This document shows positions 36,013-44,906 of a stretch of DNA of 64,000 nt, in pieces. Below the pieces are notes generated by a model. It did not search any database and was not told the origin of the DNA. It saw only the letters and a list, made by a program, of their open reading frames with translations. Position 1 is the stretch's first letter; each line of letters opens with the position of its first letter. Source of the stretch: Adineta steineri (lineage: Eukaryota; Rotifera; Eurotatoria; Adinetida; Adinetidae); assembly GCA_905250115.1 (NCBI GenBank), contig CAJNOI010000197.1, positions 5,462 through 69,461 of the forward strand, read 5' to 3'. The position numbers and the translations under genes were made by a program.

Positions 36013-36751
36013 GAGCAGTCATCCTATTCCGCAATGTTGAACATTTCAGGAACCAGTTCCGCTCCGGAATCGATTCCGTTCAATTCCGGGAACTCGATCG
36101 ACACATAATATCCGATACCCACTCGAAAATTGATCGAGTTCCGTCCAATTCCGGAATTGGTAGGAATTCCGTATAATTCCGGAATTGGTAGGANNNNNNN
36201 NNNGGAATTGGTAGGAATTCCGTATAATTCCGGAATTGGTAGGAATTCCGGAATCGGTAGGAATTCCGTGTAATTCCGTAATTAGTAGTAGTCCACGCAA
36301 TTCCGGAGTCGGTGGGAATCGGTAGGAATTCCCAGGAATTCCGTCCAATTCCACTGAATTCCGTCTTGATGCAATTCCCGGAATTCCGTAACGGAATTAG
36401 ATCGTATCCAAACGGGATAACTTATCAACACAACACAACAAATGTGGGTGAGGTGGATGGTGTGATAACTTATCAGTACAACACAATAAATGTGGGTGAG
36501 GTGGATGGTGTGATTCCGGTGCGGAATTCCGGAATCGGAACCAATTCCCGCAATTCCGGAATCGGTAGGAATTCCGTGCAATTCCGGAATCGGTGGGAAT
36601 TCCGTGCAATTCCGGAATCGGTCGAACTCGATCAATCTCGACTGGGTGTCTTATGTTGTGTGTCGATCGAGTTCCCGGAATTGGACGGAATCGATTCCGG
36701 TGCGGAACTGATTCCTCCAATGTTCAACATCGCGGAATAGGATGCATTCTC
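36013..36751. mobile_element. 739-bp non-autonomous TIR element, second copy, with 8-bp target duplication
   Basis: Flanked by perfect direct repeats AATCTTCT (36005-36012 and 36752-36759). The left end starts GAGCAGTCATCCTATTCCG and the right end, read inward, starts GAGAATGCATCCTATTCCG. The arms continue for about 90 bp at high identity (GATGTTGAACATT, CCGGAATCGATTCCG, GGGAACTCGATCGACACA). The two distinct termini are the same pair as in the copy at 12325-13164, in opposite orientation. The interior has TCCGGAATTGGTAGGAATTC subrepeats, a 10-N gap (36194-36203) and a 48-bp tandem duplication. The open frames seen inside it are repeat artefacts. Confidence 0.88.
36416..36511. repeat. 48-bp tandem duplication inside the TIR element
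   Basis: Two units of 48 bp start at 36416 and 36464. Each begins GATAACTTATCA and contains AAATGTGGGTGAGGTGGATGG. The TGTGGGTGAGG core resembles the left arm of the TG/CA hairpins. Confidence 0.8.
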
Positions 36752-37201
36752 AATCTTCTTCAATCAAAATTAGTTTTGTTAGATTAACATGATCTACAAT
36801 AATATCACGTTCGAACAATTGATCTGTCACTATCGTGACAAATAAACAGACATATATTAATCTTTGTCTTTACGAAACGATATTTATTCAACTAAGCTGT
36901 ATCTACAAATGTTCTTGTCCCATGTGTAACACGAGTCTATACACGAGAAATGAATGAGAAAGAATGATAAGAGTGAAACAGTGACCAACCCATAAAGAAA
37001 GGAAATGCTGAATAAAGGATTAATATGTGAATCGATACAGACTAATTTTCTTTTGGATCAATCGAATAGTTGTTTTACGTGTTCTCCTATATAAACGAAC
37101 GACATCGAATCATTTTCTTCTTTACGTGTTAATCAACGGATACAATCACATCATTTACAAGTTTTGTAGTAAAGTTAAAGACATTCTTAAGCTAACAAAT
37201 A
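36752..37201. other. intergenic, likely upstream region of the secreted-protein gene
   Basis: 450 bp without repeats. No defined promoter element can be named with confidence. Confidence 0.5.
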
Positions 37202-37759
37202 ATGAAAGCATTTTGCTGGTCGATTTTCTTTGTTATAATGCTTTTAACAACAATCGATGGTACAGATTATGATCAGATAACGATTCTTTCGATTTCAAGT
37301 GGCACTTCAGGTGGTCTTTGTCGCGGTTATTGTATTACGTCCATTAATATAACAAAAATTCCAATGAAAATAGTTGCTTTGAAAGAAGCATATGATCCTG
37401 GAACTGAATATCCGACTGTAACAAAGCAGTATTCATATTCATTGAATCAATGGGAGAAATTAATTAACCTTGTTAATCCAAAAGAATTTCTTGCTTTACC
37501 TGATTATGTGAAAAGCCCGTACCGGATTCATGATTCCCCAAAGAAATGGATTCAAATCAATTGGCAAAATAAAGAGAAACGCGTGTCATTTCAAAGCCAA
37601 GACATTATTCCAGGCTTTGAAGAACTCATTGAACAACTACGAAGTGTTATTCAACAATATCTTTCTGATGATTCATTACAATCTAAATCAATTATATTGA
37701 ACAATTATTCTAAATTTACATTAATTCTATATTTTCTTTTGAATAACATACTTCTATAA
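37202..37759 (+). CDS. small secreted, possibly GPI-anchored protein
   Basis: A single-exon frame of 185 residues from ATG 37202. Residues 1-20 are a clear signal peptide (MKAFCWSIFFVIMLLTTIDG). The mature start has SSGTSGGLCRGYC, a Cys-containing strand-turn motif that recalls small bacterial and metazoan domains of unknown function with a GxCxxY/F core. One N-glycosylation sequon (NIT) is next to it. The last 20 residues are hydrophobic (KFTLILYFLLNNILL) with no charged tail, which suggests GPI attachment. Function unknown. Confidence 0.7.
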   Translation: MKAFCWSIFFVIMLLTTIDGTDYDQITILSISSGTSGGLCRGYCITSINITKIPMKIVALKEAYDPGTEYPTVTKQYSYSLNQWEKLINLVNPKEFLALPDYVKSPYRIHDSPKKWIQINWQNKEKRVSFQSQDIIPGFEELIEQLRSVIQQYLSDDSLQSKSIILNNYSKFTLILYFLLNNILL

Positions 37760-38281
37760 TAAATAATAATAAATGATTCATAACGTTATTGCTGTGATGA
37801 ACTATCCATCATATAATATTAACCTATGTAACCACGAGATTTTGATGAAAATAAAAGATTTGAGAAATAAAGCATTACTGTTAATGACTCCTTGACGAAT
37901 CGAAAGCTCTAGTTATTTATTTACTTATAACAACTAGTTTTCCTATATTTATATTATATTGTTAAATAAATTCATTTCTTGTCCATCTTTGATTTATTTA
38001 TCTATGTATTATATTTTATGTTATTATTTCATATGAATCCTATACTGTATTTATCAAATCTATTACTTTCATTAAATATTTGCTATGCAGATAACACTCG
38101 TTATTCAAGTATACTGTATGTAAAGAGGTGAAGTAACTCTGAATTAACAATTGTTGACATTTTCATTCACGCAAATCATTAGATACTGTTGCGTAGAGTA
38201 AAAAACAATAGTGCTTATGTATTATATGAAAAATGTTTTACACAAAAAAAGATATAGATTTCGTATGAAACTTTCATAGGT
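37760..38281. other. intergenic between convergent genes
   Basis: AT-rich sequence between the secreted-protein gene and the zinc-ribbon gene. I see nothing else in it. Confidence 0.5.
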
Positions 38282-39182
38282 TCATATTTGATATTTATCG
38301 AACGAATGTCCACAAAATGAACAGAATTTAGTTGTCAGATCTGGTCGTGGCGCATTACATTGAGAGCAGAATCTTGGAATTTGAGCAGAATATGGTGGAG
38401 GTGAAGAAGTATCATCTTGATGTTGAAACAATGATATTGATACTGAATCGTCTTCTTGAGAATATGAAGGAGGTGTAGAATTATCTTGATGTTGAGACAA
38501 TAATATTGATATTGGAGTGACTTGATTAGAATCACACATTTCACTTTCTGCAATCATAGAACGACCAATATCAATCACTAGCTGAAAAGAGTATACGTTT
38601 CTCGTTATAAAAACATTTTTCTTCATAAAACTATAATACTTACATTACTGAACTCGTTTTCATATCTGCCAGTCGTGTAGTTTGGACTTTCTAATCTCCA
38701 ACCACATGGTGTCGGAGATCTACAAGAATATTTAATTGATTCTTTCTCGACTGCTTCAATTAGTTTTCTATCACGTCGATAATGTATCAAGCAACAGGCA
38801 ATACAAGAAGGCCATAGTCCAAGATGAATTGTTAAAATTCCAATAATCATCAATGCACCAATTTCTGAATTAGGATTAGCTGTTGTTTTTGCAGCAATGA
38901 TAAGGCATATTCCAAGTGTAACAAGAAAAAGGGAAATGATGCTTATAATGTAAAAGTTCTTTTTCTTTGATAAAATTGGATGATTTATTCTATTCATTGA
39001 TTCTTGAAATTCATCTGGATTTATAATTCCATAGAGATCACGTGGATATCTTGAATCAAATCCTGTTTTAAAACATCCATTTGAAAAAGTTATAGATAAG
39101 AATATGTCAAATAAAAGAATCGATATTTACTATCATGAAGACGTATAAAAATGGACTTTGGACGTGGAGGAATATCAGTCAT
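38282..39182 (-). CDS. TM/zinc-ribbon protein, intact tandem copy
   Basis: Three exons (39182-39131, 39062-38644, 38581-38282) close in frame to 256 residues. The N-terminus MTDIPPRPKSIF precedes the family motif NPDEFQESMNRIN. Two hydrophobic spans follow (FYIISIISLFLVTLGICLII and GALMIIGILTIHLGLW). Next come a basic segment, CRSPTPCGWRLE, and a low-complexity Ser/Gln/His/Asp/Pro region. The C-terminus is a single zinc ribbon, RFCSQCNAPRP, then KFCSFCGHSFDKY (CxxC-x12-CxxC). A two-span protein with the zinc ribbon in the cytosol is likely. The adjacent upstream gene is a paralogue with the same exon pattern. Function not recognised. Confidence 0.82.
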
Positions 39183-39318
39183 ATTTGTTTTTGTATTTGA
39201 ACTAAAATTAAAACAAAACTTCACTTGACGATTGAGCAAAAAGCTTAGTAAGATTTCAAAACAAAACAGAAGGTATGCATTTGCACAGAGTTCTTTATTA
39301 GATATCAAAAGAAGTTCT

Positions 39319-40179
39319 TTAGTGTTCATTAAGTGATTGTCCACATGATGAACAAAATTTAGCTGTTGAATCACGTTGTGGTAAACTACATTGAGAGCAA
39401 AATCTTGTATCGGAATCTGGATATGGTGGAAGATCATCGACACCCTCTCGTTCAAAAGACATTTCGAGTACGGCAACATCTTTATTTGAATAATAATCGA
39501 TTGGATTACTATGCACGAAAGGAACAGAAGGACCAATATCAATCACTATCTGGAAAAAATAAAGATTTCAAATAAAATTTTCGTAGTTAGTTATTTTTAA
39601 AGGAAATGAAGAAAATGATACTTACACGATAGCACATTATTTTGTTACTTTTAGGACATGGCACATCGTTTCCGGCCCCGTTCTCCAATCTCCAATCGCA
39701 TGATGTTGGTAATCGTGAACAATATTTCAAAGATTCTTTAGCAATTACTTCTCGTGTTCGTTTGAGACAGATAGGCACAATAAAAATTAAAGGAGCAACT
39801 GACATAAAAGATAAGATGAACAGAACAATGGCAAAGCCAAAAAATATATCAATCGTAAATGGAACAGATGTATCTTCTCTTTCTACTGAGGCTCTACACA
39901 TATCGATGCACCTAGTGGACACAACAAAGAGGTTAGAAGAAGAATGATCATAAAAATATTCATTGAAATGAGCGTTTGATTGATTTTTTGCATTGATTCT
40001 TGAAATTCATCTGGACTAAGTATTCCAATTAGTTGAATTCGATATGTTGAATCAAATTTGACCGACATACAGCCGACTAAAATATTTTCAGAGTAATGTT
40101 TCGATGAAACGGAAAACGTCTACTTACTTCGAACAACTGGTATAGAAATTGAGTTTGGAAATAAAGAAACGTCAGCCAT
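39319..40179 (-). pseudogene. TM/zinc-ribbon protein, frameshifted tandem copy
   Basis: Paralogue of the neighbouring gene with the same exon plan: 40179-40128, 40076-39626, 39549-39319. Exon 1 is 52 nt in both copies, and both have the DEFQESM motif, WRLE, VIDIG and a terminal zinc ribbon (RFCSQCSLPQR, then KFCSSCGQSLNEH). Exon 2, however, is 451 nt, not a multiple compatible with its neighbours. Frame is lost between the first span (ending LLLTSLLCPLG) and the second (starting TIDIFFGFAIVLFILS), close to 39885-39905. No GT-AG pair long enough to be an intron bridges it. This is either a real frameshift, giving a decaying copy, or a base-call error. Confidence 0.7.
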
Positions 40180-40571
40180 TCTGGAATTATTTAGATCTAC
40201 AATTCTCAAATAAAAATAATAAAGAATAACACATACATCAGTCATTTTAGAAAATCCAACATATTACACAACTGAACAAGTATTACTAAGTTATTTTGAA
40301 TATGAATCACTTTTCTTATTACAACTACGTGTCTATTCTCATAAATATTCTCAATTCATAAAAAGAACAAAGAACGAATAAAATAAGTAATAATCTCTTC
40401 TTTTCGTCTATATTTTCTAAAGATAAGACTTATTTAACAACGATAATAAATTATACTTTTTACAAAGCCTTCATATAAAATACTTTTCTTTATCACTGTT
40501 CATTACGTCAGAAAATTTAGCAGCAGATTCGAGTATTTCCTGCTGATATTTGCTTGTAAATTTGTGCTAAG

Positions 40572-40653
40572 TCATCTTGGGTGCAGGTGGTTTTGAATGT
40601 GGATGAATATGTTCTGAATCGCACATCCAAATTCATTCAACACCCACACTCTT
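40572..40653. repeat. TG/CA hairpin element
   Basis: CATCTTGGGTGCAGGTGG on the left; TTCAACACCCACACTCTTAC on the right. Both outer borders are recognisable. Confidence 0.7.
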
Positions 40654-40930
40654 ACTGACTTTGGTTAGTTTCAAATCACTTATTATTCTACCTTTTTGAC
40701 GCGTATGTTAGTAATAGGTTCTTTCGTCGAAATAAATAAAAGTATGCGCAGCAGACATAATTCACCTTTCATATATGAAGCTGAATCAATTCTTATATCT
40801 TGGTTGTAAAAGAATGATAAACAAAGTTATAAATCGAAGTCGGTAAAAAATATTTCTTTTTATTTTATTGACGATGATATTATTTATCATTATAGAGTTT
40901 CTTCTCTGCTCGCAAAAGATGACAACAAAA

Positions 40931-40999
40931 ATCTTGAAGAGGATGTGGGTGTGAATGTGGCAGTGGCTTGAGTGAAAATGCTCACCCACACTCTAGTCA
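40931..40999. repeat. TG/CA hairpin element
   Basis: ATCTTGAAGAGGATGTGGGTGTG on the left and CTCACCCACACTCTAGTCAA on the right. Confidence 0.75.
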
Positions 41000-41016
41000 A
41001 AAATTGATCATACCAA

Positions 41017-41098
41017 AGAGTGTGAGTGTTAGTTCTCTATCTGTTCTACACCCATACTCACAACTACCCACAATCACACTAGCTCCCACATCCACACA
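41017..41098. repeat. CA-rich hairpin element
   Basis: A short GAGTGTGAGTGTTAG left arm faces about 55 nt of CA/CCC-rich right arm (CACCCATACTCACAACTACC, then CCCACATCCACACACC). It lies within 20 bp of the preceding copy. Confidence 0.65.
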
Positions 41099-42241
41099 CC
41101 GATCGGATGAACCTAAATAAATATCAAATCCTGTTTCAGATGTCTGTCTATTTATTGCAAATTAAACTCGAGAATAACTTTTTTAAATATTTTATACAAA
41201 AGAAATATGAATGAATTTATAATTAATATTAAAAACGATGGTGCAATAGTTTATCTACTTTTTACAGAACCTGATGAGAATGAAAATGTGACAATCCTAA
41301 AATCATATTGAATTAAAAAGATTTTTCCGATTCAGCGTAAAAGATTCGAATGACAAAATTTTGTTCTATCCTTAGAGTGTGAACTAGTATTCAGTCGTTT
41401 TAAAAATGTGCTGAACACATTCGATGTAGTGATTTTTCGATATTAAGTCATGAAATATTATTCAATTAAAGTTTCTATTCACGGATGATCAGCGTTCAGT
41501 TTTTATTTTAATTTCGACCAATATATTAGAAATAATTGTATATATTTCTTCGTCTTTTATTGACATCAACAAAAACGAACTATAAGTAAATTAATCAGAT
41601 ATTTTAGTACTAAAATGAATTTAAATCCAGCTCAATATTCTATAAATGTTTAGAAATCTTATTTTTTTATCAATAAGATTTCCATTAGTAATGATCAAAA
41701 GTTCGGTCTAAAGTATAGAAAAAAATAGTTCTCGACATTTTTCTTATCGATATATCTTTGCAACTATTTTAAAGAGTGTTTATTGTGTAAAAATGAATGT
41801 TCTAGTTCAACTATGAGATAATCAAATCAATATTAAAAAGAAATACCATGATTTGATTATTATTTTTATAAAATAAACATTCGCCCATTGTTTGATAAAT
41901 AAAATATATTTTATTAGAGACAGATTGTTTAAGATGTTTTATAAGTAATAAACTGAGTAGAGCAATGATATGGTAAGAAAAAAGGATTATATAGATTGTT
42001 ATTCTCTTTAATCTCATTTTATTCTAAAAATTTTAAATCATTTTGATTATTTCCTTTATCAAATATTTAATATTTCTAAAATATTATTTTTGAGTCGATA
42101 AATGATGTTGACAAAAATTCGATTGTATATTATAATCAATATCATATAGGAGTTTTTGATGTTAATAAATTTGAAATTTTATCAAATGATTTTTTAATTG
42201 TTCTTAGTATGACATACTCAGATGGTTTGTCAGTACTTTTC

Positions 42242-42304
42242 TTGTGAGTGAGTGTAAGCGACCGTAAGATAAGTGAACAGAGGCACACATCCACATCCCT
42301 CAAA
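42242..42304. repeat. TG/CA hairpin element, degenerate
   Basis: TTGTGAGTGAGTGTAAGCG on the left and GCACACATCCACATCCCTCAAAAT on the right, 48 bp past the deaminase stop. Confidence 0.6.
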
Positions 42305-42351
42305 ATAATTTTTCTTTCCGAGCTTTTTATTTTGTGTTTCTATTGATCTCA

Positions 42352-43938
42352 TTAAAAAACTAGTTCGATCAAGAAATACACTGAGCAACAAAATAAAATA
42401 ATATTTGAGAGGTCTTTTCTGAAGTAGGAAGTTGAAGATTGTGTACTAGGACCATCTAATGTAACAGTGACATCGGCAATCATTGCTTCAAAATCTCTAA
42501 AACGATCATCTAGTCTTTTTAATTGTTGTTGTTTGTCATTGCTGCCCAAGAAGGAGTAGTGAATACTATTGTACACTAGAGTTTTCAATTCTGCATAGCT
42601 CGGTCTATATCGATCACAAAACATCAAATATTCATTAGTCAAAGTTGAACGTGATACACCTGCATCATCCGTAGCAATTACTAAAGGTACACCATGTGCT
42701 TTGTATACTAACATTGGATGTGCTTCATTCTTAATACCCAATATAAATTCATTGCTACTCATAACCGCTTCAACTGCAATATTAAGCTTTTTCATCTTAT
42801 ATAAAAGTTCATACGAATTACGCTCATAAAATATATCGATACCATGACCAATGCGGGTTGCTCCAGCAATTTCAATCGCTTCACGTATATGAAATTGCAA
42901 ACCTTCTGGTGGTACTAGACCTAAAACCAATTCTCCTGCATGCATTGCAAGTTTCACATTAGGAAAATGTCGTTTGAGAAAACGAAACATTTTCATATGT
43001 AATGTATAGTCTCGCATTGATACAATACCATTTTCTGCACCAACGATATTAACACCAACTATTAAATCACTACGTACAGCAGCAGAGAAAGCTGAAAATA
43101 AACTGGCAAATACGCGAGAAGGTGTATTACTTCTTGTTACATAACTTTGAAAACGTAGCGTGAAATTAACATCATTAATTCCATCTGCTGCTGTTTCGAT
43201 CATTTTAACATAATTATTTATTGTTGCATTGACTATAATATCATTTTCAACTGTATCAAAATAAATTTTTAATATTCTATCTATATCGTTATCATTTGAT
43301 TTCGATGTTAAACCATCTACTATACTAATCAATTCATTGCTAACTGCTAGATTTGGTCCACTAGTTAGCATTGTTTCTATATATTGGACATTTTCATTCA
43401 TGGCTGTATTTTTTAACCATATCAATCCTTCATTATATTCTTGATAGGAAACTGGACCATAATAACTAAAAGTATCAAAAAATTGTTGATCCGGCGGTGG
43501 TTGATCATGATAATGATTAGCATAATCGATATCAGACCAACGCTTTAGTAATTCACGATAAAAATCATTGTTTAAACGTGTTGCATCAGCGGTAATGCAC
43601 AAAGCTTTAGCTGCGTCCGATAATTGTGAAACATTAGTTTCTATTCTGTACTTTTGGAATTTTAATGCAGGATCATCTTCACGGTAAATACAATAATTAT
43701 GTTTAGCGATCCAATTTAAATAAGTTTCAGCATAGATGGAGCCTGAGTAGTGATGATGTAAATCACCACCTTTGGGTATAGCTGTTAAGAACATATTCAA
43801 CTCGGTAAGCATGCTAGTATCTCCAACAATAAGTTTTCTGTAATACTGAATTGTTGTATCAGTATTATTTTGAGACTTGATAATTTCAATACCAAGAAAT
43901 ATTACACAAAATATTTGTAACACCAACCGCGTTGTCAT
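42352..43938 (-). CDS. secreted adenosine-deaminase-family enzyme
   Basis: Single-exon frame of 528 residues from ATG 43938, with a signal peptide at 1-22 (VIFLGIEIIKS/Q). Metal- and substrate-binding motifs of the adenosine deaminase family are in order: IPKGGDLHHHYSGS near residue 55, MHAGEL near 330, RIGHGID near 363, MSSNEF, then VIATDDAGVSRSTLTNEY near 423. These supply the zinc-binding His residues, the catalytic Glu and the Asp pair, so it should deaminate adenosine or a relative outside the cell. The PKGGDLHHHxSG motif looks more like secreted bacterial family members than animal ADA2/ADGF as I recall them. The C-terminus ends in a hydrophobic run (NIILFCCSVYFLIELVF), possibly a GPI or membrane anchor. 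No introns. Horizontal origin is an inference. Confidence 0.85.
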   Translation of the reverse strand: MTTRLVLQIFCVIFLGIEIIKSQNNTDTTIQYYRKLIVGDTSMLTELNMFLTAIPKGGDLHHHYSGSIYAETYLNWIAKHNYCIYREDDPALKFQKYRIETNVSQLSDAAKALCITADATRLNNDFYRELLKRWSDIDYANHYHDQPPPDQQFFDTFSYYGPVSYQEYNEGLIWLKNTAMNENVQYIETMLTSGPNLAVSNELISIVDGLTSKSNDNDIDRILKIYFDTVENDIIVNATINNYVKMIETAADGINDVNFTLRFQSYVTRSNTPSRVFASLFSAFSAAVRSDLIVGVNIVGAENGIVSMRDYTLHMKMFRFLKRHFPNVKLAMHAGELVLGLVPPEGLQFHIREAIEIAGATRIGHGIDIFYERNSYELLYKMKKLNIAVEAVMSSNEFILGIKNEAHPMLVYKAHGVPLVIATDDAGVSRSTLTNEYLMFCDRYRPSYAELKTLVYNSIHYSFLGSNDKQQQLKRLDDRFRDFEAMIADVTVTLDGPSTQSSTSYFRKDLSNIILFCCSVYFLIELVF

Positions 43939-44906
43939 GATTCAGATTGGCCAGTGAAGGATTATCAAAAACTCTACAAGTCAATATATGATTGTCCACA
44001 AAAACACTCGGGATCACCTAATGATAAGTATCAAGAAATTCTCTCAGTTTACGATCGATAAGACAAATGTGAGGTGAAGTAAGATGACTGATAGGTTTCT
44101 TTCTCACCAACATGCAAAATTTTATTACTCGATAAAGATACAGCGAAATGATTATTTGATATTGCATACTTTTTTGAATATTTGTTTCTAACAAGTTGCT
44201 CGTAAAAATGACTTTTATTCGCGCTTGAGATTTATTGTTTTTTGAAATTAGAAATACATCAATATATACAGCAGATTGATGGCGACTTATCAGTGCTTAT
44301 TGTTGAATTCCATTTCTATAAGCGCGTGAGGGTGCGGGCTGACTTGGGTATTCAATTCAAAACTAATCCACACTCACACCATCAAGATTTTGGACTAATT
44401 TAATAAATAAACTAAATTATTAGCTTAGAAATATCAAACTCAAATTTCAACAAACGAATCAGTGATTTGAAGACGAGCATATTTACCACTGAGGTAAATA
44501 AGGTCGAAATGAGCGTTTTTTTTATAAAAATGGTTAAAGCTACAGTATTTATTTTTTTTAAATTAAAAAATTATATTTAATATCTTTTATATATTTTCTT
44601 TTTATAATAAACTTAACGTAAAGAGATTTTTTTATATATGTGTTTATATGGTTAAACATGCACATTAATAAAAGCACGAAAAGACTATTTTGAAACTGGT
44701 AACAATTTCTCATCATATACTTTATGATAATAATTTTTTAACTTACATTCGAATATTCAGCATGTGTTTAACTAACTTGATATGCGCAAGATATTGTTAT
44801 CTTATTGTCGTTCTAGCTTGTGTTTTGAAGATGATGGTTATATCTGCGACGTATATAAGACATTTGTTATTCTTTCTTCATATATTTTTCACTTGAAGGT
44901 GATATA
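43939..44906. other. intergenic between divergent genes
   Basis: Shared upstream region of the deaminase gene (minus) and the propeller/toroid gene (plus). Contains one TG/CA hairpin. The short frame 44690-44896 has no supporting features. Confidence 0.55.
44325..44387. repeat. TG/CA hairpin element
   Basis: CGTGAGGGTGCGGGCTGACTT on the left, CCACACTCACACCATCAAGA on the right. Confidence 0.7.

Larger units (their letters stand above)
40180..42351. other. intergenic, AT-rich with hairpins
   Basis: 2.2 kb with four TG/CA hairpins and no supported gene. It separates the zinc-ribbon pair from the deaminase gene. Confidence 0.55.

Noticed and set aside
36046-36787. Several overlapping 60-140 codon frames rich in Glu/Ile/Pro/Asn repeats
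   Set aside because: They are translations of the GGAATTCC subrepeats of the TIR element on both strands, and one runs through the N gap.
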